DNA of 64,000 nt from Caldinitratiruptor microaerophilus (GCF_025999835.1 NZ_AP025628.1:868001-932000); one strand, 5' to 3'; counted from the first letter of the stretch, positions 40,846 to 49,659 are shown. Program-made: numbers and translations. Notes: generated by a model from the letters alone, not told the origin.

Positions 40846-41439
40846 ATGGCGTTCGTGGCTTTCCTTGATGCCTGCGTGCTCTATCCCGCTACGCTCAGGG
40901 ATGTGCTGCTCAGCATCGCCGAGAGCGGCGTGTGTCAGATCCGGTGGAGTCCCGACGTTCTGGAAGAGCTTGAACGGAACCTTGCCAGGCGGGCCAACGC
41001 CCCGAGTGAAAGTGTGGCTGCGCATGGGGCACGTTACACAGTGACGCTGATGCAAGAGGCTTTTCCGGAAGGGATGGTGGAACGGGAAGCCTACCAGAAT
41101 TTGATTGATGCTATGACAAATGATCCTGGAGACCGGCACGTCCTCGCGGCAGCAGTCGCGGGCCGTGCCGATGTTCTTGTGACATTCAACACAAGAGATT
41201 TCCCGCATGCGTCGTGCGTGCTGTATGGGGTTGACGTCCAGGATCCGGATACATTTTTGGTGCACCAGTTCGGGTTGATACCGGATCGGATAATGGACGT
41301 ACTGAGAAGCCTTTCCGAAGAACGGAAGCCTCCGATGGACACCCCGGAAGGAATCCTTCGGGCACTGAGCAAAGTCACACCGCGCTTCTGTGCGCTGGCG
41401 TTGGAACATCTGTCCAGACGAGCTACGGCAAATGACTGA
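40846..41439 (+). CDS. PIN-domain toxin
   Basis: 197 residues. PIN acidic sites: FVAFLDACVLYPATLRDVLL, WSPDVLEELERNL, DPGDRHVLAAAVAGRADVLV and TFNTRDFPH. The C-terminal part (YGVDVQDPDTFLVHQFGLIP) matches the longer VapC relatives that pair with HTH antitoxins. Family knowledge: ribonuclease. Co-transcribed with 40373-40840. Confidence 0.85.
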   Translation: MAFVAFLDACVLYPATLRDVLLSIAESGVCQIRWSPDVLEELERNLARRANAPSESVAAHGARYTVTLMQEAFPEGMVEREAYQNLIDAMTNDPGDRHVLAAAVAGRADVLVTFNTRDFPHASCVLYGVDVQDPDTFLVHQFGLIPDRIMDVLRSLSEERKPPMDTPEGILRALSKVTPRFCALALEHLSRRATAND

Positions 41440-41747
41440 ACCCATCCAGCTCTAGGTCCAGCACCTCGTTGTAGCCCCGCGGCGGGGATCGGCGTCCCCG
41501 CACGCGCCTCGGCGGCCTGGGCGAGCGCCGTGCCCCGTGGGCTCGGCGGCCGGCGGAGGCGTGCGTGCACGGAGCCCTCGATGGAGGTTTCCCGGCCGGC
41601 CTCTGCGGGTACTGCCGGTGACGTGGCGTGTGGGGGATCTGCACCGCAGCTGGGGCAGTGGAGTGAACACGGCTCGGATCGCCGGTGACATACGCACGGC
41701 ACAGACACCTCGGCCGTAGGAGGACGGCGTGGAAGGCGTTCTGGTAC
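41440..41747. other. Gap with degenerate GC-rich filler
   Basis: No gene supported. It contains a short GGGGATCGG-type segment that also recurs in degenerate form near 42230, 46070 and 57570, so it is probably debris of the same duplications that scattered the enoyl-CoA hydratase tail. Confidence 0.35.
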
Positions 41748-41794
41748 TCGACTGCAGAATCGCAATCGCATACAATGTGTACGCGAGAGTACAC
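41748..41794 (+). promoter_or_regulatory. Promoter and operator of the Phd-type module
   Basis: TCGACT (41748-41753), 17 nt, TACAAT (41771-41776). Directly after the -10 is a perfect inverted repeat GTGTAC-GCGAGA-GTACAC (41777-41794). TGTACA-type half sites are typical of Phd/YefM antitoxin operators. Confidence 0.7.
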
Positions 41795-41811
41795 AAGGGG
41801 GTCGCGCGGAC

Positions 41812-42072
41812 GTGACCGAAACGCTCATCCGTGTCGGTGTTCGGGAATTCCGTGAAGAGCTGGCAAAGTACTTGGAGTCCCGGTCGCCTGTCGCCATCAC
41901 CCGGCACGGCCGAACAGTGGGGTACTACATTCCGGCTGAGCCGGAGCCGGACGAAGCCGAACTGGAAGCCCTGAAGCGGGCTGTGGCGAGGCTCGAAGGC
42001 CTTCTGGCCGAACGGGGCATCAGCGAGGAGGAAATCCTGCGTGAGTTCCGAACTCGCAGAGCCCGGCGATAA
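41812..42072 (+). CDS. Phd/YefM-type antitoxin
   Basis: GTG 41812 gives 86 residues: RVGVREFREELAKYLESRSP followed by VAITRHGRTVGYYIP, the Phd/YefM DNA-binding fold, then an acidic helical tail (AVARLEGLLAERGISEEEIL). The 3' end overlaps the truncated PIN gene by 32 nt. With its toxin broken, only the autoregulator may remain active. Confidence 0.85.
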   Translation: MTETLIRVGVREFREELAKYLESRSPVAITRHGRTVGYYIPAEPEPDEAELEALKRAVARLEGLLAERGISEEEILREFRTRRARR

Positions 42073-42202
42073 GATCATCGTCCTGGACGCGAACATCCTC
42101 ATCCGGGCGATCCTCGGGACTCGGGTACTGTCGCTCCTCCGCCAGTACGCCGGTCAGGTGCGATTCGTGTCGGCGAACTCGGAATTGGACCGGGACGGGT
42201 AG
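42041..42202 (+). pseudogene. Truncated PIN-domain toxin
   Basis: GTG 42041 opens 53 codons: KIIVLDANILIRAILGTRVL is a PIN N-terminus with the first Asp, then QVRFVSANSELD and an early stop. About 80 further residues expected for a VapC are missing, and nothing PIN-like follows. Confidence 0.75.
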
Positions 42203-42541
42203 GCGGAGGCAGCGCCCGACGTGTGCGCCCGCGCCGATCGGCGAATCGCCCCCTTGACGGGCCTGGCGCTTCCGTTTGCCCTGGGCCTCGTTTGTTGACG
42301 CCCGCCGGCCTGCGCGCCCCGGTCTACGCCGTCGCCTGCCGGCCGGGGTCGGGCGGGTGTGGGGGAGGCGAGGCGGCGGCCCGCAGCGGTTCGCCGGGCC
42401 GCAGCCGCCCGGTGCCCAGCGGCCCGTGCGGCGTGTTTCTCGACCGGGGGCGAGGGCTTCGTCGAGAGGGGCCGTGGCCGGGTGCACCATTCGGCGACGC
42501 CATGGTAGACTTGAGCCAGAGAGAGCAAGGGGGGCGCGCCG
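42203..42541. other. Gap with gene debris
   Basis: No intact gene. The start of this stretch, right after the PIN stop, is GC-rich sequence that looks like fused debris. Promoter and SD of the Uma2 gene lie at its right end (GGGGGGCGCGCCG before GTG). Confidence 0.35.
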
Positions 42542-43093
42542 GTGAGCACCGCCACGAGGAAGCCCTGGACCGCCGAGGAACTGAACCGGCTCCCCGAGGG
42601 GTGGCGCTACGAGATCGACGAGGGGGAGCTGGTCATCATGGCGCCGGCGGGGTGGCGGCACGGGAAGGTCACAAACCGGGTGGCGTTTGTCATCAGCCAG
42701 TTCGTCTACCCGCAGCGGCTGGGCGAGGTGCTCTCTGGCGAGTCGGGCTTTTTCGTCCGCCGTGCGCCGGACGTGCTGCGTGCTCCCGACGTGGCCTTTT
42801 ACTCGACCGAACGGACGGCCCGTGTGGGAAACGCAAGCGACTTCACCCGCATTCCGCCGGACCTTGCCGTGGAGGTCCGTGACCCCTCCGAGCCGGACCT
42901 GAGCCGGAAGGTCCGGCAGTACCTCGAGGCCGGCGTGCGGGCCGTCTGGGTCGTGGACCCGGAGGCCCGGACGCTGACGCGCCACGCGCCGGGGGAGCCG
43001 CCGCGAACCTGGGCGGACGGCGAGGCGGTGGTGGAGGAGCCCGTTCTGCCGGGGTTCACCTGCCGGCTCCGGGATCTCTTCGGGGAGGAGTAG
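42542..43093 (+). CDS. Uma2-family (DUF820) PD-(D/E)XK endonuclease-like protein
   Basis: 183 residues. LPEGWRYEIDEGELVIMAPA is the Uma2 start. RAPDVAFYSTERT and DLAVEVRDPSEPD hold the D and E-x-x of the PD-(D/E)XK site, and YLEAGVRAVWVVDPEARTLT follows. Family knowledge: Uma2 proteins are predicted nucleases, often in several copies, of unclear role. It stands alone between a dead PIN gene and a two-gene nucleotidyltransferase unit. Confidence 0.85.
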   Translation: MSTATRKPWTAEELNRLPEGWRYEIDEGELVIMAPAGWRHGKVTNRVAFVISQFVYPQRLGEVLSGESGFFVRRAPDVLRAPDVAFYSTERTARVGNASDFTRIPPDLAVEVRDPSEPDLSRKVRQYLEAGVRAVWVVDPEARTLTRHAPGEPPRTWADGEAVVEEPVLPGFTCRLRDLFGEE

Positions 43094-43406
43094 CGCGCCT
43101 GCCGGCGCAGGCCGCCCGCCCGAGGCTGCCTCCGGGCCCATCGCCGTTTCGCCGGCAGGACCCGGGGGAGCCCACAGCCGGGTGGGCGCCCGGCCACTAC
43201 CGCCCTCATCCTGCCGCTGGAGACCCCTGGGCAGCGTGGTCTTCGATATCCGGGACCAGGCGTGTACCGGACTGGTGCCAAACTGATACCGGGTGTGGCC
43301 CGTGCACGGGAAGCGAGGTCCTCGGGTTCTTCTGGCGTGAGCCCCTCTGCGGGCTCTGTCGCCTGTGGGCCCGGGTGGGGGCGCTTCCATACGGGGGGGT
43401 GGACCC
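43094..43406. other. Gap, nothing clear
   Basis: 313 bp of GC-rich sequence with no gene I can support. It holds the presumed promoter of the following pair, without a clear -35/-10. Confidence 0.3.
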
Positions 43407-43658
43407 ATGCAGACCCACAGACGGTTACCCGCAGATGCCGTCCGGCAGTGGCTGGCTGGGCACCGAGAGGCTCAAGTGGTGATCGAGCGGGAACGACGCG
43501 ACTGGCTCGTGACCCTCGGTCGGGACGAGGCCTTGCGTATTTACCTGGAGCTTGCGTCGTTGCCGCGTCCAAGGTGCGCCGCCGAAACGGTTTCCCCGGT
43601 ACTGCTCGCGATGCGCCGGGCCATCGAGCGGCGGAACAGGGTGGGAAGCGGTGAATAG
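43407..43658 (+). CDS. Small partner protein of a nucleotidyltransferase (possible antitoxin)
   Basis: ATG 43407 gives 83 residues (MQTHRRLPADAVRQWLAGHR, VVIERERRDWLVTLGRDEAL). Helical, basic/acidic, no known motif. It overlaps the nucleotidyltransferase start by 8 nt, the gene order seen in small TA-like units. Unrecognised family. Confidence 0.55.
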   Translation: MQTHRRLPADAVRQWLAGHREAQVVIERERRDWLVTLGRDEALRIYLELASLPRPRCAAETVSPVLLAMRRAIERRNRVGSGE

Positions 43659-44229
43659 CGGAACCCCACCGTCACCTGTCCGGGCTGCGCTGGAGATCGC
43701 GTCCTACCTGGAGGCGCGTGGAGTCCCATACGTGATCATCGGCGGGCTGGCGGTTCAGCACTGGGGAGAACCCAGGGCAACCCGGGACGTGGATGTGACG
43801 GTCATGGTCAGCGCGGAGTCGGTCGACGCATTCCTGGAGGAAGTGACTCGCCGGTTCAGGCCACGGATCGCCGATGCCGTTGATTTTGCCCGTCGCTCCC
43901 GTGTCTTGCTGCTGCAAAGCAGTGAAGGAGTCCCCATTGACCTTTCGCTCGGTGTACCTGGCTACGAGGAAGAGGTCATGCGGCGGGCCGTTACCGTGAC
44001 CTGGCCGGGCGGCAAGTCGATTCGGCTTGTCGGATGCGAGGATCTCATCATTCACAAATGCGTGGCAGGACGCGCGCGGGATCTCGAGGATGTCCGCAGT
44101 ATCCTGAGACGCCAGCAAGGGCGGGTGGATCTCGAATACATTCGGCTATGGCTGAAGGAGTTTGCCGAACTCGTGCCAGAGCACGATGTGCTCCGTGCCT
44201 TCGAGGATTCGCTGTCGTCACTGGAGTAG
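43651..44229 (+). CDS. AbiEii-like/DUF6036-type nucleotidyltransferase
   Basis: GTG 43651 gives 192 residues. VPYVIIGGLAVQHWGEPRAT followed by RDVDVTVMV is the GG...DxD nucleotidyltransferase signature; VPIDLSLGVPGYEEEVMRRA adds the third acidic site. CEDLIIHKCVAGRARDLEDV matches AbiEii/JHP933-type proteins. Family knowledge: such enzymes can act as toxins by modifying tRNA. Lower GC than the neighbours. Confidence 0.8.
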   Translation: MNSGTPPSPVRAALEIASYLEARGVPYVIIGGLAVQHWGEPRATRDVDVTVMVSAESVDAFLEEVTRRFRPRIADAVDFARRSRVLLLQSSEGVPIDLSLGVPGYEEEVMRRAVTVTWPGGKSIRLVGCEDLIIHKCVAGRARDLEDVRSILRRQQGRVDLEYIRLWLKEFAELVPEHDVLRAFEDSLSSLE

Positions 44230-44384
44230 ATCGGAACCTCCCCGGAAGCCACCCGGAGGGTCGTGCCGTCGGGCCGTGGGGCCGTGCGGGAATGGCTTGA
44301 CGGCTTCGGGCGCGGGTTGTGCGCCTCTTCTGTGCCTGCGGACTGTTCAAATCGGGTAGGGCCTGACTTCGTGGAATCCCGGCC

Positions 44385-44534
44385 GTGGCGGTCTGCCCGC
44401 GGTGCAAGAACGCAGTCCGCGAATGGGAGGTCGCCCAGGAGGTCGAGGACCTGGTACAGCCACTTCTGCAGTGGGCGGCGACCTACAAACTCGCCGATCC
44501 GGTTGTAAGGATCGTCTTCCCGCTTCCGGCGTGA
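44385..44534 (+). CDS. Possible 49-residue protein with CxxC
   Basis: GTG 44385 opens VAVCPRCKNAVREWEVAQEV and then EDLVQPLLQWAATYKLADPV. The protein-like composition is good but there is no SD and no family. It may be the tail of a lost gene. Otherwise the stretch 44230-44640 shows no gene. Confidence 0.3.
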   Translation: MAVCPRCKNAVREWEVAQEVEDLVQPLLQWAATYKLADPVVRIVFPLPA

Positions 44535-44640
44535 CGGGAGACGGTGCTCGCGCCGGGCGCGCGGGGCGGCGATACGGCAGGGTAGCGTGGTGGAAGCCGC
44601 TCGCCAAGAGGTCGTATCCGCCGGGTCCCGCCCGTCGGCG

Positions 44641-45213
44641 TCAACCGAAGACGGGCTCCAGGTCGAGCGCGAACCCCGGTAGCTCGGGGTCGAGAGCGAC
44701 GCGGGGCGGGTTCGCGTGGCGTTCGGGTTCCCGCTCAGGGCGGTAGACCTCGACGGCCCGCTCGTAGGGATCGACGAGCACGGCGATGCGGGCCCCGTTG
44801 GACAGGTAGGCGCGCATCTTCTCCCGCAGCTCGTCGGCCGTCTGGGAGGGGGAGCGCACTTCGAAGACGGCTTCGGGGCACAGGGGAACGAAGCCCTTCC
44901 GCTCTTCCCGCGTCAGCGCTTCCCAGCGCCCGCGCGGGAGCCAGGCGGCGTCGGGGGAGAGGAGGGACCCGTCGGGGAGGCGAAAGCCCGTGGACGAGTC
45001 GAAGACGACGCCGAGGCCGGTGCGCTTGTTCCAGGCATGCAGCTGGCCTGCCACTTCCATGCTCAAGCGCCCGCTTTCACCGCCGGTCGGGGTCACGACA
45101 AGCCTCCCCTCCGCCGTCCGTTCGAACTGATAGCCTGGGTTGCGCTCGGACAGCCGCATGAGCTCCTCGTCGGTCACGGGGCGCAGCAGGTCGAGCCGAA
45201 TCGCCACCGGCAT
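44641..45213 (-). CDS. Uma2-family (DUF820) endonuclease-like protein
   Basis: ATG 45213 gives 190 residues. LMRLSERNPGYQFERTAEGR and LVVTPTGGESGRLSMEVAG begin the fold; LLSPDAAWLPRGRWEAL and EAVFEVRSPSQTADELREKM carry the PD...ExK-like site; YLSNGARIAVLVDPYERAVE follows. The reading frame continues upstream into a TnpB remnant, but the Uma2 N-terminus fixes the start. Distinct in sequence from the Uma2 at 42542. Confidence 0.85.
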   Translation of the reverse strand: MPVAIRLDLLRPVTDEELMRLSERNPGYQFERTAEGRLVVTPTGGESGRLSMEVAGQLHAWNKRTGLGVVFDSSTGFRLPDGSLLSPDAAWLPRGRWEALTREERKGFVPLCPEAVFEVRSPSQTADELREKMRAYLSNGARIAVLVDPYERAVEVYRPEREPERHANPPRVALDPELPGFALDLEPVFG

Positions 45214-45299
45214 CACCACCGCTTTCACTTGTGTTGGAGGTCCAGCCCCCGCCGGGCGGAACATGGCTACTTCAATCTTATCCCTACGGGCAGGGCTAA

Positions 45300-45669
45300 G
45301 TCCCTGCAGGGCGACCACGCACTGCCGGTGCGGGCGGCCCCGGTAGCCGGAAGTTCCTCTCGCGTTGCGGTCCAATCCGGGAGCTGGCGCACCAGCCGCC
45401 GCAGCCGCGCGCCCTTGCAGGAGCCCGCCCGCGTCCAGGTCTTCCGCCACGATCACCGACTTGGTTTTCGCCAGATGCGTGCTGTGCTGCAGCTGGCGGC
45501 GGCGCAAATTCACCTTGGGGTCGGACGCCAGGGCATGAGCCCGGGCCTGCAGCCATTCAGGCCGGATCTCGGAGATGGTCCTTGTCACAACCAGGCCCTG
45601 CTCGCCGGTGTATGCGACAAGTCTGACGAGTTTCCGGTCCAGGCCGGCTTTCCGGCCGGCGCTGGACAC
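45300..45669 (-). pseudogene. TnpB (IS200/IS605-type) remnant
   Basis: In frame with and upstream of the Uma2 gene, RTISEIRPEWLQARAHALAS and QLQHSTHLAKTKSVIVAEDL then DAGGLLQGR match the central RuvC-like segment of TnpB, whose EDL glutamate is kept. The N-terminal part, the zinc finger and the last RuvC Asp are missing. No RE/omegaRNA end is evident. Confidence 0.7.
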
Positions 45670-45713
45670 GCGGCTGTCGTGGGCGACGGCGCCTTAACCG
45701 ACCGACAAGCTTC

Positions 45714-46075
45714 ATGACTTGCTCTCAACAAGGGGGAGCTGTCGCTCGTTGGCTGCTTCAGCCGCACTCGGATGCAGGGCGCGCCGCCCATCTGGTCCGG
45801 ATGGAAGGTGATGCGGGGAAAGCGTTACGCCACACCTCACACCTCCGCGACCAGTATAGCCCATTCAAGCCGTGTGCTGGAGCAATCTCCGAGATAACCG
45901 CTGGCGCGACGCTGGGCGCCGGCCGGGTAACGAGAACGGGTCGGCGCCGTGAGGGGTGCACGCGAGGTCGCCACAGCCCGACCCCACCGGGCTGTGCGGG
46001 GGTTCCTCGCCCGGCGGGGGAAGGCGGGGTCTTCGGGTGACGGCGGGTAGGTTGGCCGGAGCGGGGATCGGCACC
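45714..46075. pseudogene. Shrunken copy of the DUF433-to-enoyl-CoA-hydratase region
   Basis: 45714-45767 repeats 56182-56234 (end of DUF5615/DUF433). After a jump, 45768-45960 repeats about 56358-56570 (DUF433 start, MGGAPCIR on the minus strand, and its upstream region). After another jump, 46005-46075 repeats 57508-57575 (enoyl-CoA hydratase 3' end, EFLARRGKA...SSGDGG stop). So a ~1.4-kb segment is present here as a ~360-bp deletion derivative. Confidence 0.8.
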
Positions 46076-46213
46076 CGGTACGAGCCGCGGCCTGCGCGCC
46101 CGGGTTTACGCCGCCGCGCCCCGCGCATGGCAACCTGCTGTAGCGCCGTAGCCCCGCAGTGACGGCCCCGTCCGGGGCCGCGCGGTTCCCCTGCGCGGCC
46201 GATGTGGCGCCAG

Positions 46214-46245
46214 ATTGTAAACCTAAGTCGAATATAGGGTTGACA
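46214..46245 (+). promoter_or_regulatory. BirA operator overlapping the bioY promoter
   Basis: TTGTAAACC (46215-46223), 14 nt, GGTTGACA (46238-46245) is the BirA box of Bacillota (TTGTAAACC-N14-16-GGTTTACAA). The right half contains TTGACA, usable as the -35 box, with TACGTT 17 nt later at 46263-46268 as -10. BirA with bound biotinyl-AMP would shut off transcription. Confidence 0.87.
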
Positions 46246-46310
46246 TTTCGCCGGCCCTGGGATACGTTGGACCATGGCAAACCGTCGCAGGAAAGGAGGC
46301 GGGACCGGAC

Positions 46311-46889
46311 GTGAGCAGCACACAGAGCAGCCGTACGGTGCGGCAGGTGGTCCTGGCCGGTCTTTTCGCCGCCGTGGTCGCGGCCCTGGGCATGGTTCCG
46401 CCGCTGACCCTCCCCATCAGCCCGGTACCCATCACCCTGCAGACGCTGGGGGTGATGCTGGCCGGTTCCCTGCTGGGGCGCCGCACGGGCGGGCTGGCGC
46501 TCCTGGTCTTCCTGGTTCTGCTGGTGGCCGGCGTACCCGTCCTGGCCGGTGGCCGCGGCGGCGCGGGGTACCTGTTCGGGCCGAGCGGGGGGTACATCCT
46601 GAGCTGGCCGCTGGCGGCCTACACGATCGGCTGGCTGGTCGAACGGGTGCCGCCGGGGCGCTTCTGGGGCTACCTCGTGGCCAACGTGGTGGGCGGGATT
46701 CTCCTCGTCTACCTGATCGGGGCCCCGGTGCTGGCCCTGGTCACGGGCCGGACGTTCAAGGAGGCGCTGGTGGGCGGGGCGCTGATCTTCGTCCCCGGCG
46801 ACCTGCTGAAGGCACTTGTGGCCTCGGCGGTGGCGGTGCAGGTCCGGCGCCGCTACGCGCCCGGCCGGGCGGAGGATCGCGCCGCCTAG
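46311..46889 (+). CDS. bioY: Biotin transporter BioY (ECF S-component)
   Basis: GTG 46311 after AGGAGGCGGG gives 192 residues with six hydrophobic segments: RQVVLAGLFAAVVAALGMVP, ITLQTLGVMLAGSLLGRRTG, LALLVFLVLLVAGVPVLAGG, GYILSWPLAAYTIGWLVERV, VVGGILLVYLIGAPVLALVT and ALIFVPGDLLKALVASAVAV. The GRGGAGYLFGPSGGYI loop is the BioY signature. Family knowledge: BioY binds biotin and imports it, alone or with an ECF module. First gene of the BirA-controlled operon. Confidence 0.95.
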   Translation: MSSTQSSRTVRQVVLAGLFAAVVAALGMVPPLTLPISPVPITLQTLGVMLAGSLLGRRTGGLALLVFLVLLVAGVPVLAGGRGGAGYLFGPSGGYILSWPLAAYTIGWLVERVPPGRFWGYLVANVVGGILLVYLIGAPVLALVTGRTFKEALVGGALIFVPGDLLKALVASAVAVQVRRRYAPGRAEDRAA

Positions 46890-46911
46890 GCGAGGCGGGC
46901 GGGTTCGGGCT

Positions 46912-48075
46912 GTGCGCGACGTCTTCATCCTGGGTGCGAAGCGCACCCCGGTCGGCAAGCGAAACGGCCGGTTCCGGTCGCTGCCGCCGGAGGCCCTGGC
47001 GGCGCCGGCGATCCGGGCGGCGATCGATCAGGCCGGGATCGGCCCGGAGGCGGTCGACGAGGTGATCTTCGGGAATGCGGTCGGGCCGGGCGGCAACATC
47101 GCCCGGCTCGCGCTGCTGCAGGCCGGGCTGCCGGTCCGGGTGCCCGGCTTCACGGTCGACCGGCAGTGCGCCGGCGGACTGGAGGCGGTCCGGCTGGCCG
47201 CGGCCCTCATCCGGAGCGGGGCGGGCCGGTGCTGCGTGGCCGGCGGCGTGGAGAGCACCAGCCAGGAGCCGGTCCGCCTTGCGCCGGACGGCTCCCGCCT
47301 GGCGCGTCCCCGCTTTGCGCCCCCTTCGCTGGGCGATCCCGACATGGGGGAGGCGGCGGAGGCGGTGGCCCGAGCGTACGGGATCCCGCGGGAGGCCCAG
47401 GACGACTGGGCCCGGCGAAGCCAGCAGCGCTTCCTGGCGGCGGCCGCCGCCGGGCTGTTCGACGAGGAGATCGTCCCGGTCCCGGTGCCGGGCCCGGGCG
47501 AGCCCCCTCGGGAGGTTGCCCGGGATGAGACCCTGCGCCGCCCGCTGCCGCCGGCTGCGCTCCGGCGGCTCCCACCCGCCTTCCGGCCCGACGGCACCGT
47601 CACGGCCGGCAACGCCTGCCGCCACAGCGACGGGGCGGCCGCGCTGGTCCTGGCCGGTCCGGAGGTCCTGGAGCGACCGGAGCCGGCTGCGTGCGGCGTT
47701 CCCCGTCCCCTCGGCCGGCTGGTCGAGGTCGTCGCCGTCGGGGTGCCTCCCGACCTTCCGGGCACGGGGCCGATGGCTGCGCTGCGGGAGCTGGTCGCCC
47801 GCACCGGGGTGGACCCCGGCGAGATCGACCTCTACGAGATCAACGAGCCCTTCGCCGCCCTGGTGCTGGCGTGCATCGCCGACCTGGACCTGCCCCCCGA
47901 CCGGGTGAACGTCTGGGGCGGGGCGCTGGCCCTGGGACACCCGTACGCGGCCACCGGCGCCATCCTCCTGGTGCGGCTCCTCTACGGTCTGCACCGGACG
48001 GGCGGGCGGCTGGGGGCCGTCGCCCTGGGCAGTGCCGGGGGGCTGGGGATGGCGGCCCTGGTGGAGCGGGTGTAG
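46912..48075 (+). CDS. Thiolase (acetyl-CoA C-acetyltransferase family), YhfS-like
   Basis: GTG 46912 gives 387 residues. VFILGAKRTPVGKRNGRF is the thiolase start. The nucleophilic Cys is in DRQCAGGLEAVRLAAALIRS, the NEPFA loop in [17 protein letters not shown], and [20 protein letters not shown] carries the active-site His. The usual C-x-G-G-G with the second Cys near the end reads [11 protein letters not shown], so the base Cys is missing. In B. subtilis the BirA regulon includes yhfU (bioY), yhfT and yhfS with the same gene content; by analogy this enzyme handles a biotin precursor acyl-CoA. Confidence 0.88.
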   Translation: MRDVFILGAKRTPVGKRNGRFRSLPPEALAAPAIRAAIDQAGIGPEAVDEVIFGNAVGPGGNIARLALLQAGLPVRVPGFTVDRQCAGGLEAVRLAAALIRSGAGRCCVAGGVESTSQEPVRLAPDGSRLARPRFAPPSLGDPDMGEAAEAVARAYGIPREAQDDWARRSQQRFLAAAAAGLFDEEIVPVPVPGPGEPPREVARDETLRRPLPPAALRRLPPAFRPDGTVTAGNACRHSDGAAALVLAGPEVLERPEPAACGVPRPLGRLVEVVAVGVPPDLPGTGPMAALRELVARTGVDPGEIDLYEINEPFAALVLACIADLDLPPDRVNVWGGALALGHPYAATGAILLVRLLYGLHRTGGRLGAVALGSAGGLGMAALVERV

Positions 48076-48087
48076 GGGGGACAGGAA

Positions 48088-49659
48088 GTGATCGTGAGCG
48101 GCGGGGTGCAGGCGGCGGCCGCACGGGAGCCCCGGCGGACCGCCCTCGTGGCGGGCGCGTCCCGGCTGAGCTTCGGGGAACTCGACCGGGCGATCGACGC
48201 GGCCGGGTCCGGGTTTCGGGCGCTGGGCCTCGAGCGAGGGGCGCGCCTGGCGATCGGTCTGCCGAACTGCGCCGAGTACCTCATCGCCTTCTTCGCCGCG
48301 GCGCGCTCGGGCATGGTGGCGGTGACCATCCCGTCCGGGGCCGGCGCCACGGACCTGGCGGCGGCCCTCGCGCAGGCCCGTCCGCAGGCGGTGCTGGGCA
48401 CCGCGGCATGGGTGGCAGCCCGGTGGGAGATCCTCCGGGCTCACGCCCCGGGGGCGCGGTGCATCGCCGTCGCGGACGGGTCCGATCCCCGCGGGGAGGC
48501 CAGCCCGGCCCGGGACGGCGTGGTGCCCTGGCACGCGCTCGTGCAGTCCGCCGGCGCTCCGCCGCCCCCGGCCGTGCCGGGCGATCCCTTCTACATCGGG
48601 TACACCTCCGGCAGCACGGGCCGGCCGAAGGGGGTCGTGCGCCGGCACGAGGCGTGGGTACGCACCTTTGCGGCGGCCACGGCGATGTTCGGCCTGGGGC
48701 CCGGGGATCGCTTCCTGGTACCGGGGCCGCTGCACTTCTCCGCCTCGCTGTTTCACGCCTGTCACGTTCTCGAGATCGGCGGGACCGTCTACCTGGAGAC
48801 CCGGTTCGACCCGCGGGGGCTGGCGCGCCGGCTCGCTGCCGAGCGCATCACCGGTGCCTTCATGGTCCCGACGCTCTACCAGGCGCTGATCGATCCGGAC
48901 GCTCACCACCTGGCCGGGATCGACACGGCTCCCGTTCGGACGCTCATCAGCTGCGGGGAGAAGTTGCGCCCATCGGTGAGGGAAAGCCTGCAGCGGCACT
49001 TCCCCAGGGCACGGGTGTTCGAGTACTACGGCTCGTCCGAGCTGGGTTTCACCACGGTCGCCGGCCCCGGCCCCTGGCCGGCGGGGTCCATCGGCCGGCC
49101 GGCGCCCGGGGTCGAGGTGGTCATCCGGCGGCCGGACGGGACGCAGGCGGCTCCGGGGGAGGTGGGGGTGCTCTACGCTCGCAGCCCCATGATGGCGGCG
49201 GGTTACGACGGGGACGGCGGCTGCATCGTCCCCTTCACCGACCCGGACGGGTGGGCCACGGTGGGCGACCTCGCCCGGATGGAGCCCGACGGCACGGTTT
49301 TCCTGGAGGGCCGGGCGGACGACGTGATCAACACGGGCGGCGCCAAGGTCTACCCCGTGGAAGTCGAGGCGGTGCTCGCCGCTCATCCCGCCGTGTCGGA
49401 GGTGGCCGTCTTCGGCCTCCCGGACGCCCGGCGCGGCGAGGTCGTGGCGGCCGCCGTGGTGCTCCGGCCCGGGGTACGGGCGAGCAAGGCGGACCTCCAC
49501 GCGTTCTGCGCTATGAGGCTGGCGCCGTACAAGCGCCCGCGCGTGTTCCACTTCGTGCCTGAGCTCCCCCGCACGGATACCGGGAAGGTGAGCCGGACCG
49601 CGCTCCGGGCCCGGCTGGTGCCCGGCAGCGCTGACGGCCGCTCATGGTCCGGTCGGTGA
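48088..49659 (+). CDS. Acyl-CoA synthetase (AMP-binding), YhfT-like
   Basis: GTG 48088 gives 523 residues. The P-loop is YIGYTSGSTGRPKGVVRRHE; the adenylation signatures are RVFEYYGSSELGF and DGWATVGDLARMEPDGTVFL, then GRADDVINTGGAKVYPVEVE; the catalytic Lys is in RTDTGKVSRTALR. Family knowledge: activates a carboxylic acid with ATP and CoA. In the BirA operon the substrate is likely a pimelate-like biotin precursor. A 3'-to-5' piece of this gene and the thiolase is copied at 39174-39543. Confidence 0.9.
   Translation: MIVSGGVQAAAAREPRRTALVAGASRLSFGELDRAIDAAGSGFRALGLERGARLAIGLPNCAEYLIAFFAAARSGMVAVTIPSGAGATDLAAALAQARPQAVLGTAAWVAARWEILRAHAPGARCIAVADGSDPRGEASPARDGVVPWHALVQSAGAPPPPAVPGDPFYIGYTSGSTGRPKGVVRRHEAWVRTFAAATAMFGLGPGDRFLVPGPLHFSASLFHACHVLEIGGTVYLETRFDPRGLARRLAAERITGAFMVPTLYQALIDPDAHHLAGIDTAPVRTLISCGEKLRPSVRESLQRHFPRARVFEYYGSSELGFTTVAGPGPWPAGSIGRPAPGVEVVIRRPDGTQAAPGEVGVLYARSPMMAAGYDGDGGCIVPFTDPDGWATVGDLARMEPDGTVFLEGRADDVINTGGAKVYPVEVEAVLAAHPAVSEVAVFGLPDARRGEVVAAAVVLRPGVRASKADLHAFCAMRLAPYKRPRVFHFVPELPRTDTGKVSRTALRARLVPGSADGRSWSGR

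Noticed and set aside
41440-41747. Small rightward and leftward frames between the PIN gene and the Phd gene
   Set aside because: Arg/Pro/Gly-rich, overlapping on both strands, no SD or family resemblance.
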